From NCBI GenBank assembly GCA_900319835.1, contig ONPY01000043.1, forward strand, positions 1 to 19,109: 19,109 nucleotides of DNA. The letters run 5' to 3'. Below the pieces are notes generated by a model. It did no database searches, had not been told where the DNA came from, and saw only the letters and a list, made by a program, of their open reading frames with translations. The DNA is from an uncultured Eubacteriales bacterium. GTDB lineage: Bacteria; Bacillota_A; Clostridia; Oscillospirales; Oscillospiraceae. The translations under genes were made by a program, and so were the position numbers. Numbering within the stretch: position 1 is the first letter of the stretch; each line of letters starts with the position of its first letter. Positions 1 through 6,810 of this stretch are shown here, in pieces.

Positions 1-1
1 G

Positions 2-442
2 ACCGGGAAAGAGTCCGTTTCCCAGGAGCCGGAGGATGATTATTCCGATTTGCAGGGGATGCACATCCTGGTGGCCGAGGATAACGACATCAACTGGGAG
101 ATCATTTCCGCCATGCTTTCCATGTTCGGGATCACCACCGAGCGAGCGGAAAATGGGCGAGTCTGTGTGGACAGGATGCGCACGGCTGCGGAGGGCAGCT
201 ATGCGCTGATCTTCATGGATATACAGATGCCGGAGATGAACGGTCTCGATGCCACCAGGGCCATCCGGAAACTGGACAACCCCTGGGCGTCCAGCATTCC
301 CATCGTCGCCATGACGGCGGACGCCTTCTCCGAAAACGTCACGGAATGCCTGGAGGCCGGAATGAATGGACATATCGCAAAGCCCGTCGATATCAAACTG
401 GTGATCAAGGAGATTCGTAGGATCAAGGAAGGGAGAGGGTAA
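2..442 (+). CDS. Hybrid sensor histidine kinase, C-terminal receiver domain (5' partial)
   Basis: The reading frame is open to the left edge, so this is the 3' end of a longer gene; the first in-frame start candidate (TTG at 50) is probably not a real start. From about base 62 it encodes one complete CheY-like receiver domain. Counting from TTG 50, the acidic pair is E10-D11 (VAEDNDIN), the phosphoacceptor is D57 in [11 protein letters not shown], the switch Thr is in AMTAD, and the conserved Lys is in AKPVD. The EDN-x-x-N-W-E-I opening and a terminal receiver with no DNA-binding domain are typical of hybrid histidine kinases, where the receiver accepts phosphate from the upstream kinase core. 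The stop overlaps the start of the solute-binding lipoprotein gene (TAATG), so the two are cotranscribed and probably coupled; the lipoprotein could supply ligand sensing. The domain is certain; the hybrid kinase assignment is inference because the upstream part is missing. Confidence 0.85.
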   Translation, partial: TGKESVSQEPEDDYSDLQGMHILVAEDNDINWEIISAMLSMFGITTERAENGRVCVDRMRTAAEGSYALIFMDIQMPEMNGLDATRAIRKLDNPWASSIPIVAMTADAFSENVTECLEAGMNGHIAKPVDIKLVIKEIRRIKEGRG

Positions 443-1740
443 TGATGAAAAAGACGATGTGTTTGTTTTTGGCAGTGCTGATGCTCCTGAGCCTGGCTGC
501 ATGCGGCGCAGAGAAGCAGGATGCGAGGTCTGAAGAAGGGTTCCGCCCGGCACTGGATACTTCTGTCAGTTGCCATATCAGCGTTGCCGGCGGCTACAAC
601 AATTTCGAGGCCCTGGAGGCTGAATTTGACCGTTTTAACGAATACTATCCCAATGTAGAACTGGTATTTACAAAGGTTGACGACTACAACAACATGATCG
701 GAATAGTCCTGAACGGAAATGACGCCCCTGACATCTACGTCAATTACTCCTGGATGTATGGCCGGGAGCAATATAAGGCTTCAATCGATCATGCTGAAGA
801 CTTGGCCGATCCCGCGCTGGGGCTTGATCTGGACTGCATCCGCAGCAATATACTTCTGAACACGGACGACGGTACGCTTCCGATGGTTCCGGTTTTCTCA
901 AACACCTACGGCATGCTGGTGAACAACAGCCTTTTTGAAAAAGAAGGTCTGAGCGTTCCTGCAAGCTATCAGGAGCTGGTGGCGGTGTGTGAGGCGTTTC
1001 GCGAAAAGGGCTATGAAAACCCGATGATGGGCTTCTCCCGGCAGGAGACGACTTCGCTTTTTACTTTGACGCTTTATCCGTACTTCTGCGGAACAGTGGC
1101 GCATGATGAAGAGGCTGTTAAGAAGCTCAATGCGCTTGATGCATCAGCCGGTGAGTATATGCGGCCTGCCCTTGAGAAGCTCGTGCAGTTCCTGAACGAT
1201 GGCTGCGTAGACCTTGACGCGTGTGCGGAGATTGAAAACAACTATGACGCCGTGATCCTTCGCTTCTTTGAAGGGGACGTGCCCATGATGCTTTGCTCCG
1301 GTGACGCGGTGTCCGGAACAAAGAAACGGGAGAGCCGTTCTGAGGCCTTTATTGCCAAGCCCTTTACCTACACCTTTGCCCCTGTTCCCATGTCGGAGGA
1401 AGGCGCTTATTTCCTTGACATGTCGAATCTGCAGTTTTCTGTCAACAAAGACAGTTCAAATCTGGACATGGCCAACGAATTTATGCGTTTTCTGATCACG
1501 CCTCGGGAACTGAATGAGATGGCGCAGAACAAGGGGCTGATATCTCCGACGAAGGACCTGTCTTTTAACAGTATGTACGCCGCATTAGGGGCCGTTTCGG
1601 AATCCCGGATCCTGTCGCCGGAAGTTTTCGGACTGTCGGATGACGCGGTCATCCAGTTGAGGCTGGCCGGTTACCTTGTCGGAACGGGCAAAATAACAAT
1701 AGATGAAGCAGTTGCCGGATACGGCACATTTACACAATGA
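442..1740 (+). CDS. Extracellular solute-binding lipoprotein, family 1 (ABC-type)
   Basis: This 432-residue protein starts at an ATG overlapping the upstream kinase stop; GGGAGAGGG just upstream can serve as ribosome binding site. Residues 1-20 are a lipoprotein signal (MMKK, a hydrophobic run, then LSLAAC) with lipidated Cys21. The mature part has the layout of family 1 binding proteins: an early beta strand with EALEAEFDRFNEYYPNVELVF, then NDAPDIYVNYSWM, a central NTYGMLVNNSLFEKEGLSVPASYQEL stretch (split here as NTYGMLVNNS and LFEKEGLSVP), and a C-terminal MANEFMRFLITPRELNEMA-type helix. Such proteins normally capture sugars or oligosaccharides for an ABC importer. No permease or ATPase follows, and the gene is coupled to a hybrid kinase, so a sensory accessory role is as plausible as transport. 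The ligand cannot be told from sequence. Base composition is less GC-rich than the genes to the right. Confidence 0.88.
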   Translation: MMKKTMCLFLAVLMLLSLAACGAEKQDARSEEGFRPALDTSVSCHISVAGGYNNFEALEAEFDRFNEYYPNVELVFTKVDDYNNMIGIVLNGNDAPDIYVNYSWMYGREQYKASIDHAEDLADPALGLDLDCIRSNILLNTDDGTLPMVPVFSNTYGMLVNNSLFEKEGLSVPASYQELVAVCEAFREKGYENPMMGFSRQETTSLFTLTLYPYFCGTVAHDEEAVKKLNALDASAGEYMRPALEKLVQFLNDGCVDLDACAEIENNYDAVILRFFEGDVPMMLCSGDAVSGTKKRESRSEAFIAKPFTYTFAPVPMSEEGAYFLDMSNLQFSVNKDSSNLDMANEFMRFLITPRELNEMAQNKGLISPTKDLSFNSMYAALGAVSESRILSPEVFGLSDDAVIQLRLAGYLVGTGKITIDEAVAGYGTFTQ

Positions 1741-1811
1741 CCGCGCTGTACCGGCCAAGGCCGAATACGCTGAGGATGCCGCGAAAAACAGCCTTGTTAC
1801 TGGCGGCATAG
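1737..1811 (+). pseudogene. 24-codon overlapping ORF, possible stump of a truncated third operon gene
   Basis: An ATG overlaps the stop of the solute-binding protein (ATGA at 1737-1740) and opens 24 codons rich in Arg/Lys followed by a short hydrophobic run (RKTALLLAA) before TAG. That is what the N-terminus of a membrane or secreted protein looks like just before its hydrophobic segment. The reading is cut by stop codons, and a large hairpin follows within 40 bases. It may be a remnant of a deleted downstream gene, a real small protein, or chance. The overlap with the operon is seen; the truncation is inference. Confidence 0.3.
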
Positions 1812-1844
1812 TAATACATGGGAAAAGCGCCCCGTTTAAAACAG

Positions 1845-1897
1845 CCCCCCACTTTTGGACTCCCGTATTCCGGGAATCTAAAAGTGGGGGATCTTTT
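1845..1897 (+). terminator. Large hairpin terminator after the kinase/binding-protein operon
   Basis: CCCCCACTTTT (about 1846-1856) pairs with AAAAGTGGGGG (1880-1890). Inside is a second perfect stem, TCCCG (1861-1865) with CGGGA (1871-1875). The right arm is followed by ATCTTTTTAG, giving a T run on the + strand. It is unusually long for a simple terminator, and its near-symmetry would also allow it to be an element end. Confidence 0.75.
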
Positions 1898-1900
1898 TAG

Positions 1901-2090
1901 TTCAACTAATAGGCAAAGGCTATTCTTTTCTGTCGGGGGTAGGGCTCAATAAAGAGAACTCTATTCGTTGGCACAAAAATCGTTGAGCGCTCTTCTGCTT
2001 CCTAAGAAACATACGCTGCCCATGAGACAAAACAGTCCTGCTCAGGCAGTCCCCTTTATCTCGGCCCTTCGAATAAAATGCTTAATCGTA
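1901..2090. other. Intergenic stretch without recognisable gene
   Basis: Between the hairpin and the ychF promoter I see no convincing coding region. A 70-codon frame at 1968-2180 has no ribosome binding site, runs through the promoter, and has an unconvincing composition. The sequence is AT-richer than the flanking core genes. No known RNA or riboswitch fold was recognised. Confidence 0.5.
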
Positions 2091-2119
2091 TTGAGAAAAA
2101 TAGAGGATCGTGTTAAAAT
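2091..2119 (+). promoter_or_regulatory. Sigma-70/A type promoter for ychF
   Basis: TTGAGA (2091-2096) and TAAAAT (2114-2119) are separated by 17 bases, each one mismatch from consensus. This gives a leader of roughly 130 bases before ychF. A second TTGACA at 2164-2169 has only a poor -10 candidate (TAAAGT, 19-base spacer) and is less likely. Confidence 0.65.
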
Positions 2120-2257
2120 ACAGAGCAAAGCGATTCAGCCCTGGCCCTCCGTGCAGAGCATGATTGACACAGGGGCGTAAAATGGGCGTAAAGTTTAACT
2201 GCAGAGAACGCTGAATTCCTTGATAACACTGGACTTTTTAAGGAGATGTAAAAATAT

Positions 2258-3331
2258 ATGAAACTTGGGATCGTGGGTCTGCCCAACGTGGGCAAGACCA
2301 CTCTGTTCAACGCGCTGACCGGCTCCCAGGCCGAGACCGGCAGCTATACCAACGCCGCCGCCAAGCCCAACATCGGCACCGCCAAGGTGCCCGACGAGCG
2401 GCTGGACTGGCTGGCTGAGTACTACCACCCCAAGAAATACACCCCCGCCACCATCGAGTTTGTGGACGTGCCGGGCGTGGCCGCCGGCGGTAAGGGCCGC
2501 GAGGTCTTCCAGGCCATCCGCATGGTGGATGCGCTGGTGGAGGTGGTCCGCTGCTTCGACGACGACAGCGTTTTTCTCGAGCCCGCCGACGCCGTGCGGG
2601 ATGCCGAGTCCTTTGATCTCGAGCTGATCCTGGCGGATCTGGAGATCACCGAGCGCCGCCTGGAGCGCGCCAAAAAGAACGCCAAGAGCGGCGACAAGAA
2701 GTACAAGCGCGAGGTCGAGATGTGCGAGCAGCTCATCGCCCACCTGGAGGCCGAGAAGCCCGCACGGGACTTTCCCTTCGCCGAGGGGGACGAGGCCATC
2801 CTGGTCGACGGCGGCCTGCTGACGGTCAAGCCCGTCATCTACGTGGCAAACCTGGACGAGGCCGGCATGGGCGACACGGAGCACAACCGGAACTTCCAGG
2901 CTCTCGCCGCCTTTGCCAAGGAGCGCAACGCCGCGGTGCTGCCCGTGGCGGCCAAGTTTGAAGAGGACATCGCCGGACTCGACCCCGAGGAGGCCCAGAT
3001 GTTCATGGAAGACCTGGGGCTGAAGGAGACAGGGCTGGATCGGCTGATCCGCACCTCCTACGACCTGCTGGGCTACATCTCCTTCCTCACCGCGGGAGAG
3101 GACGACGTGCATGCCTGGACCATCGTCCGGGGCACCAAGGCGCCCAAGGCTGCCGGCAAGGTACACACGGATATTGAGCGCGGCTTCATCCGCGCCGAAA
3201 TCGTCGCCTTTGAGGATCTCAAGGCCTGCGGCAGCATGGCCGCCGCCAAGGAGAAGGGCCATTTTAGGCTGGAGGGCAAGGACTACGTCATGCAGGACGG
3301 CGACGTGACCATGTTCCGTTTCAACATATGA
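2258..3331 (+). CDS. ychF: YchF/OLA1-family P-loop ATPase
   Basis: The 357-residue product matches the length of YchF (about 363). The P-loop is GLPNVGKT (7-14), the G3 element is DVPG (70-73), and the nucleotide-specificity motif is NLDE (198-201), the NxxE form that gives OLA1/YchF its preference for ATP over GTP. Residues about 125-170 (LADLEITERRLERAKK, then a charged run) are the coiled-coil insertion. The last ~85 residues form the TGS-like domain ending in DVTMFRFNI. The family binds ribosomes and influences translation and stress responses. The usual switch I sequence with PF-x-T-I-x-P-N is changed to TNAAAKPNIG, as expected of a divergent clostridial subfamily. A strong AAGGAGATG ribosome binding site lies ahead of the ATG. 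The stop overlaps the next start (ATGA). Confidence 0.95.
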   Translation: MKLGIVGLPNVGKTTLFNALTGSQAETGSYTNAAAKPNIGTAKVPDERLDWLAEYYHPKKYTPATIEFVDVPGVAAGGKGREVFQAIRMVDALVEVVRCFDDDSVFLEPADAVRDAESFDLELILADLEITERRLERAKKNAKSGDKKYKREVEMCEQLIAHLEAEKPARDFPFAEGDEAILVDGGLLTVKPVIYVANLDEAGMGDTEHNRNFQALAAFAKERNAAVLPVAAKFEEDIAGLDPEEAQMFMEDLGLKETGLDRLIRTSYDLLGYISFLTAGEDDVHAWTIVRGTKAPKAAGKVHTDIERGFIRAEIVAFEDLKACGSMAAAKEKGHFRLEGKDYVMQDGDVTMFRFNI

Positions 3332-3954
3332 ATCTGCTGGAACTGACCGGCGTGGCGGCCTTTGCCGTCACCGGGGCCATGGCCGCCATGGAGGTCGGCG
3401 CGGACATCTTCGGCGTGCTGTTTCTCTCCCTGGTCACCGCCCTGGGCGGCGGCATCATCCGCGACCTGCTGCTCGGCGATCTGCCGCCCAGGATGTTCAC
3501 GAGCTTTGCCTATGTGGCGGTGGCCCTGGGCACGGCGCTGCTGATGTTTCTGGGCGCCATGCGCCACAGGGAAGGCTATCTGAAAAGCGTCGCGGCGCTG
3601 GACCGCTTTGTCAACATCTTTGACGCGATGGGCCTTGCGGTGTTCACAGTCTCCGGCGTTCAGCTGGCCGCGGCCAAAAACGGCATGGGCAATCCCCTGC
3701 TGCTGTGCATGATGGGCATGACCACCGGCATCGGCGGCGGGATGCTCCGCGACATGATGATCGGCCGCATCCCCAAGGTGCTGCGCAAACGCATCTACGC
3801 CGTGGCCTCCCTCGCAGGCGCGCTGTGCTACTGGGGGCTGCTGTGTCTCGGGCTGAACGAGAGTCTCAGCGCCGTGACCGCCTGTGTCCTGGTGGTGGCC
3901 CTGCGGCTGCTGGCCACGCACTATAAATGGAATCTGCCCCGGGTGCAGCTGTAA
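3328..3954 (+). CDS. TRIC/UPF0126 family membrane protein
   Basis: This 208-residue, very hydrophobic protein has two homologous halves. Each contains a Gly-rich motif followed by a short charged helix: GGGIIRDLLLG (about 45-55) and GGGMLRDMMIG (about 132-142), the hallmark of the duplicated UPF0126 domain. Bacterial members (YadS/YicG-like) share the fold of trimeric intracellular cation channels, and some are reported to move glycine or act as cation channels; the substrate here is unknown. About seven membrane helices are expected. The ATG overlaps the ychF stop (ATGA) and has no clear ribosome binding site of its own, so translation is probably coupled to ychF. A strong hairpin follows immediately. 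Family assignment is firm; function is not. Confidence 0.9.
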   Translation: MNLLELTGVAAFAVTGAMAAMEVGADIFGVLFLSLVTALGGGIIRDLLLGDLPPRMFTSFAYVAVALGTALLMFLGAMRHREGYLKSVAALDRFVNIFDAMGLAVFTVSGVQLAAAKNGMGNPLLLCMMGMTTGIGGGMLRDMMIGRIPKVLRKRIYAVASLAGALCYWGLLCLGLNESLSAVTACVLVVALRLLATHYKWNLPRVQL

Positions 3955-3961
3955 CCCGGAT

Positions 3962-4007
3962 AAAACGACACTCCCCGGCGCACGTTGGCGCCGGGGAGTG
4001 TCGTTTT
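3962..4007. terminator. Bidirectional intrinsic terminator between convergent operons
   Basis: A perfect 20-bp inverted repeat: the left arm 3962-3981 begins AAAACGACACTCCCC, the right arm 3988-4007 is its complement, and the loop is ACGTTG. The arms end in A and T runs, so the hairpin works in both directions, for the TRIC gene (+) and the nitroreductase gene (-). Confidence 0.93.
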
Positions 4008-4010
4008 GTT

Positions 4011-4670
4011 TCAGGCCCAGTCGAAGTTCTCTTTCCCGGCGCCCAGCTCGAAGTGATACTTGGCGATGCCCAGATCCATCCGCCCGTAGAAGGTCAGCTT
4101 GGTGCGGGCGCGCACCTGCCGCTCCTTGAGCGTGAAGGTGAACTTCTGCTGGTTGACTGCCGTGGGAGCCAGCAGCGCCGCCTCCACCCCGTCCTTGAAC
4201 CACTGGGGCGCAAGGTCGGTCACGTTGGAGACGTCCGCCGCGCTCTTGCTCTTGTGGGGTCTGCCTTGATCCTCGCCGTAGCCCAGGGCGATGACCACAT
4301 GCAGCTTCTCCCCCGCCGCGGCGTCCACGACCACCTTGTTCTTCCGGAAGGTCAGCGCCACCCAGCAGGTGTTCAGCCCCAGCTCCTGGGCCAGCAGCAC
4401 CAGCTTTTCGCCGTAGTACCCGATCTTTTCGTCCGCGTCCGCGGGGCCCACCATGGCAAAGTAGTTCCGGCAGCCGGAAAACTGCCCGTAGTGGGCGGCG
4501 TTGGCATCAAAGGCCTCCGGCTCCTCGGTGAAGAGCTGCACATGCAGCCCGGCCTCACGGTTGACCTCGTCCACCGCTTTTTGCAGCGTTTCCAGCTTCT
4601 CGCCCTCGATGGGCGTGTTTTTGTATCGCCGCACGGAATGGCGCGTGCGCATCAGTTCCCATTTGTCCAT
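4011..4670 (-). CDS. Nitroreductase family protein (FMN-dependent, TM1586-like)
   Basis: This 219-residue protein starts at ATG 4670, preceded by AAAGGAGG at good spacing; a longer in-frame extension to 4868 overlaps the neighbouring gene and is rejected. The N-terminus MRTRHSVRRYKNTPI is the nitroreductase Arg-rich FMN-phosphate region. The middle segment LVLLAQELGLNTCWVAL is the typical helix-strand pair, and the segment LAPTAVNQQKFTF is seen in the TM1586-type subfamily, which is longer than a minimal nitroreductase domain. These enzymes use FMN and NAD(P)H to reduce diverse substrates, so the actual substrate is not predictable. It is the last gene of a three-gene operon, 16 bases after the nucleotidyltransferase, with no obvious biochemical link to the sugar genes. 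The bidirectional hairpin terminates it. Confidence 0.88.
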   Translation of the reverse strand: MDKWELMRTRHSVRRYKNTPIEGEKLETLQKAVDEVNREAGLHVQLFTEEPEAFDANAAHYGQFSGCRNYFAMVGPADADEKIGYYGEKLVLLAQELGLNTCWVALTFRKNKVVVDAAAGEKLHVVIALGYGEDQGRPHKSKSAADVSNVTDLAPQWFKDGVEAALLAPTAVNQQKFTFTLKERQVRARTKLTFYGRMDLGIAKYHFELGAGKENFDWA

Positions 4671-4686
4671 GTGTGTTCCTCCTTTA

Positions 4687-5430
4687 TTATTCCAGCGGGC
4701 GGATGCCCCGATAGCTCTCCTGTACGGCGCGGTAGCTCTCGAGATTGCCCACGTCGTAGCGTCTGCCCCGCATGGGCCAGGCATAGACCGGCCGGCGCGC
4801 ACACAGCCACGCGAGGAAGCTCCCCGGCGCGTCGGTGCCGCAGCCGTCCGTGATCCCCGCCTGTACAAGCGGCAGATCCTCCGCCGTGAAGTAGTAAAAC
4901 GGCGGGATGCACCAGTTGGACTTCGGTTCGGCGGGCTTCTCCGCCATGGCGGTCATGCGCCCGCCGGTGTCGATCTCCGCCACGCCCATTTTTTTGAGCT
5001 TCTCCGGGTCGGGCTCGGCATAGCACATCACGCAGCTTGTCCCCTTCTCCCGGGCAAAGCGCAGGAAGTCCGCGAGGGAAAAGTCCAGCAGATTGTCCCC
5101 GGCCATGACCAGCGTCTCATCCTCCAGGCCCAGGGTCTCCACGGCAAGCTGGATGTCCTTTACCGCGCCGAGGCGCGTCTCGTTGCTCTCCGTGCCATCG
5201 TCCAGGACGCGGATGTTCCCGCCCCGCTCTTCGGCCCAGCGCGCAAAATGCGCCGCGTAGCGGTGGTTGGAGATCACCACCGTGTTTTCCACCAGGCCGC
5301 TTGCATCCAGATCATCCAGCAGCCAGTCCAAAATGGTCTTCTCCCCCACCCTCAAGAGGGGTTTGGGGAAGTGCTCCGTCAGGGGATAGAGCCGCGTGGC
5401 GTAGCCCGCGGCTAGAATCAGACAGTTCAT
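4687..5430 (-). CDS. Sugar-1-phosphate nucleotidyltransferase (NTP_transferase family)
   Basis: The 247-residue product opens with LAAGYATRLYPLT (6-18), the nucleotide-binding signature of sugar-1-phosphate nucleotidyltransferases, then FPKPLL with Lys23. A metal-binding Asp is at 112 in AGDNLLDF, and a second is in YDVGNLESY near the C-terminus, as in RmlA-like enzymes. It is short, with no left-handed beta-helix or acyltransferase domain. It would join a sugar-1-phosphate to an NTP, releasing pyrophosphate. Its ATG overlaps the stop of the uronic-acid-kinase-like gene (ATGA at 5427-5430), so the pair is cotranslated. The kinase should make a sugar-1-phosphate that this enzyme activates, giving for example UDP-galacturonate. 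Nucleotide and sugar specificity are inferred only from this pairing; glucose-1-phosphate thymidylyl- or cytidylyltransferase activity is not excluded. Confidence 0.88.
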   Translation of the reverse strand: MNCLILAAGYATRLYPLTEHFPKPLLRVGEKTILDWLLDDLDASGLVENTVVISNHRYAAHFARWAEERGGNIRVLDDGTESNETRLGAVKDIQLAVETLGLEDETLVMAGDNLLDFSLADFLRFAREKGTSCVMCYAEPDPEKLKKMGVAEIDTGGRMTAMAEKPAEPKSNWCIPPFYYFTAEDLPLVQAGITDGCGTDAPGSFLAWLCARRPVYAWPMRGRRYDVGNLESYRAVQESYRGIRPLE

Positions 5431-6638
5431 AGCTTCACCCCGTCCGCGCTGTGGCAGCGGTACACTCCGTACTGCCCCTCCAGCCGCGGGTAGGCGGCCA
5501 GATAATCGCGCGTCACCTTTTCTGCAATGTCCTCGGCACAGGCCGGGTCGATCAGCGCCATGCAGCAGCCCTTGAAGCCAGCGCCGGAAAAGCGCCCCCC
5601 GTAGATGCCGGGGGTTTGGCGCATGATCTCATAGAGCGTGATCTGCTCCGGCGCGCCGGATTGCCAGTTGTGGATGGAGCTCCAGCCGGATTCGAAACAC
5701 AGCCGCCCGTATTCGGCGAGATCCCCACGGCGCCAGGCTTCTGCCCCGGCCTCCACGCGCTGGAACTCCCCGTACCAGTGCTCACATCGCAGGGCCCAGC
5801 TCTCCGGCAGACGGCTCTTGTAAGTCTCGAACACCTCCCGGGGGACATCCCGGGCAACACTTTCGGCAAAGGGTCTGCTCTCCATGCCGGCAAAGGCCCG
5901 CAGAGCGTAGACGCCGGCCTTCAGTTCGTCCACTCTCGCGTTGTAGAGGCTTCCCTTGAGGCTGTGCTCCAGCCCGGAGAAGAAGATCATGATCTCCCAG
6001 GGCGGCATGGCGGGCCCGGCTGGGATGCACTCCCAGCTGCCGTCCCGTGTGTCCAGATACAGCAGCTTGTCCTTTTGGCTGAGCACCTCACAGGACTGGT
6101 CCAGGCTGCCCACCTGGACTCCCACGTAGTTCTTCTCCGCGTCCAGCACGGTCTCAATCAGCTCCTCCGGGCTGAGCCGGATGCGGTTTACCCGGCAGAG
6201 GGCCGTGAGAAACGCGATGGTCACTGCCGCCGAAGAACTCAGGCCTCCAATGGGGAGCGTCCCCTCGAGCACGCCGCAGAGGCCCACCGAGAGGGGCCGG
6301 CGTTTTTCCAGTGCCCAGACCGCGCCGCGCAGATAGTCGGCCCAGTCTCCCTGCCGCGGCGGCACGGACTGCACGAACCACTGCGCCCGCTTGGGAAACT
6401 GCAGGGAGCAGAGCTCCACCACTCCATTGAGCTTGGCGCCATAGGCCAGGCGGATGCCCCGGTCGATGGCAAAACCCGTGATCTTGCCCAGGTTGTGGTC
6501 CGAGTGGGCCCCGATGGGGCAGACGCGGTAGGGCGCAAACGCGACCCCCTCCGGTTCTCTGCCGTAGATCTCACAAAAACGTTCTTCAGCGTGCAACAGC
6601 GTAACCCCCGGTTTTTCTTTCTCTGTCCATGATAGCAC
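5427..6638 (-). CDS. GHMP kinase, galacturonokinase-like (galactokinase superfamily)
   Basis: This protein of up to 403 residues has the three GHMP motifs. The sugar-binding motif is PYRVCPIGAHSDHN (36-49), the phosphate loop is GGLSSSAA (131-138), the catalytic Asp is D180 in GSLDQ, and motif 3 is GGRFSGAGFKGCCMAL (347-362). In galactokinase motif 1 reads GRVNLIGEHTDYN; here the Glu that contacts the sugar C6 hydroxyl is Ala44. From memory, plant galacturonokinase (Arabidopsis GALAK) has PYRICPLGAHIDH here and closely similar sequence around FSGL, RAEH, SGLSSI and RFSGAGFRGCC. I therefore read this as a uronic-acid (galacturonate) 1-kinase rather than GalK. The longest frame begins at GTG 6638 without a good ribosome binding site, and a candidate -10 overlaps it, so the true start may be a TTG at 6594-6596. 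First gene of the operon. Confidence 0.85.
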   Translation of the reverse strand: MLSWTEKEKPGVTLLHAEERFCEIYGREPEGVAFAPYRVCPIGAHSDHNLGKITGFAIDRGIRLAYGAKLNGVVELCSLQFPKRAQWFVQSVPPRQGDWADYLRGAVWALEKRRPLSVGLCGVLEGTLPIGGLSSSAAVTIAFLTALCRVNRIRLSPEELIETVLDAEKNYVGVQVGSLDQSCEVLSQKDKLLYLDTRDGSWECIPAGPAMPPWEIMIFFSGLEHSLKGSLYNARVDELKAGVYALRAFAGMESRPFAESVARDVPREVFETYKSRLPESWALRCEHWYGEFQRVEAGAEAWRRGDLAEYGRLCFESGWSSIHNWQSGAPEQITLYEIMRQTPGIYGGRFSGAGFKGCCMALIDPACAEDIAEKVTRDYLAAYPRLEGQYGVYRCHSADGVKL

Positions 6639-6658
6639 ACAAGTTGCCCCGGGACAAG
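6630..6658 (-). promoter_or_regulatory. Candidate promoter of the kinase/nucleotidyltransferase/nitroreductase operon
   Basis: On the minus strand TTGTCC and TATCAT are separated by 17 bases (CGGGGCAACTTGTGTGC). TATCAT is one mismatch from consensus, TTGTCC two. The -10 overlaps the GTG that opens the longest kinase frame, so if the promoter is right, the start codon is further downstream. Confidence 0.5.
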
Positions 6659-6660
6659 GT

Positions 6661-6745
6661 TTTCCCGCCCGACCGCGGCCAGACCGCCTGCGGGCGGGCC
6701 GCCTCGCGGGGAAAACGTGCCACCGGCACGTTTTCTGACACCGCT
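6661..6745. repeat. GC-rich palindromic patch with an 11-bp perfect hairpin (REP-like)
   Basis: Between the kinase promoter and the tRNA-Glu terminator lies non-coding GC-rich sequence with short inverted repeats (CCGCC TGCG GGCGG at about 6685-6698). Next to it is a perfect hairpin, GAAAACGTGCC (6711-6721), loop ACC, GGCACGTTTTC (6725-6735). The composition and nested symmetry resemble extragenic palindromic elements scattered in GC-rich clostridia. It might also act as a terminator, though no T run follows. Confidence 0.45.
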
Positions 6746-6769
6746 CGGTTCGAGTCCCGACAGTTTATT

Positions 6770-6806
6770 GCAAAACAAAGCAGCCTACCTTTCGGCAGAC
6801 TGCTTT
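6770..6806 (-). terminator. Intrinsic terminator after tRNA-Glu
   Basis: On the minus strand AAGCAGTCTGCC, loop GAAA, GGTAGGCTGCTT form a 12-bp stem (with G-T wobble pairs), followed by TGTTTTGC. It lies directly 3' of the tRNA-Glu CCA end. Confidence 0.75.
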
Positions 6807-6810
6807 CTTT

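Noticed and set aside
1968..2180. Plus-strand frame of 70 codons upstream of ychF
   Set aside because: No ribosome binding site, overlaps a good promoter, composition unlike a protein.
2164..2194. TTGACA as an alternative ychF promoter
   Set aside because: The best -10 (TAAAGT) needs a 19-base spacer and matches four of six; the 2091-2119 pair is better.
2195..3262. Long open frame (355 codons) on the minus strand across ychF
   Set aside because: It is the antisense shadow of a certain gene, with low-complexity Gly/Leu/His-rich translation and no ribosome binding site.
3283..4203. Minus-strand frame of 306 codons across the TRIC gene
   Set aside because: It crosses the bidirectional terminator, is Gln/His/Gly-rich, and mirrors the clear TRIC gene.
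4671..4868. N-terminal extension of the nitroreductase
   Set aside because: It is Arg/Ala/Gly-rich, overlaps the nucleotidyltransferase, and the ATG at 4670 has a strong AAAGGAGG.
5451..6632. Plus-strand frame of 393 codons opposite the kinase
   Set aside because: Antisense shadow of the GHMP kinase caused by high GC at third positions; no recognisable motif.
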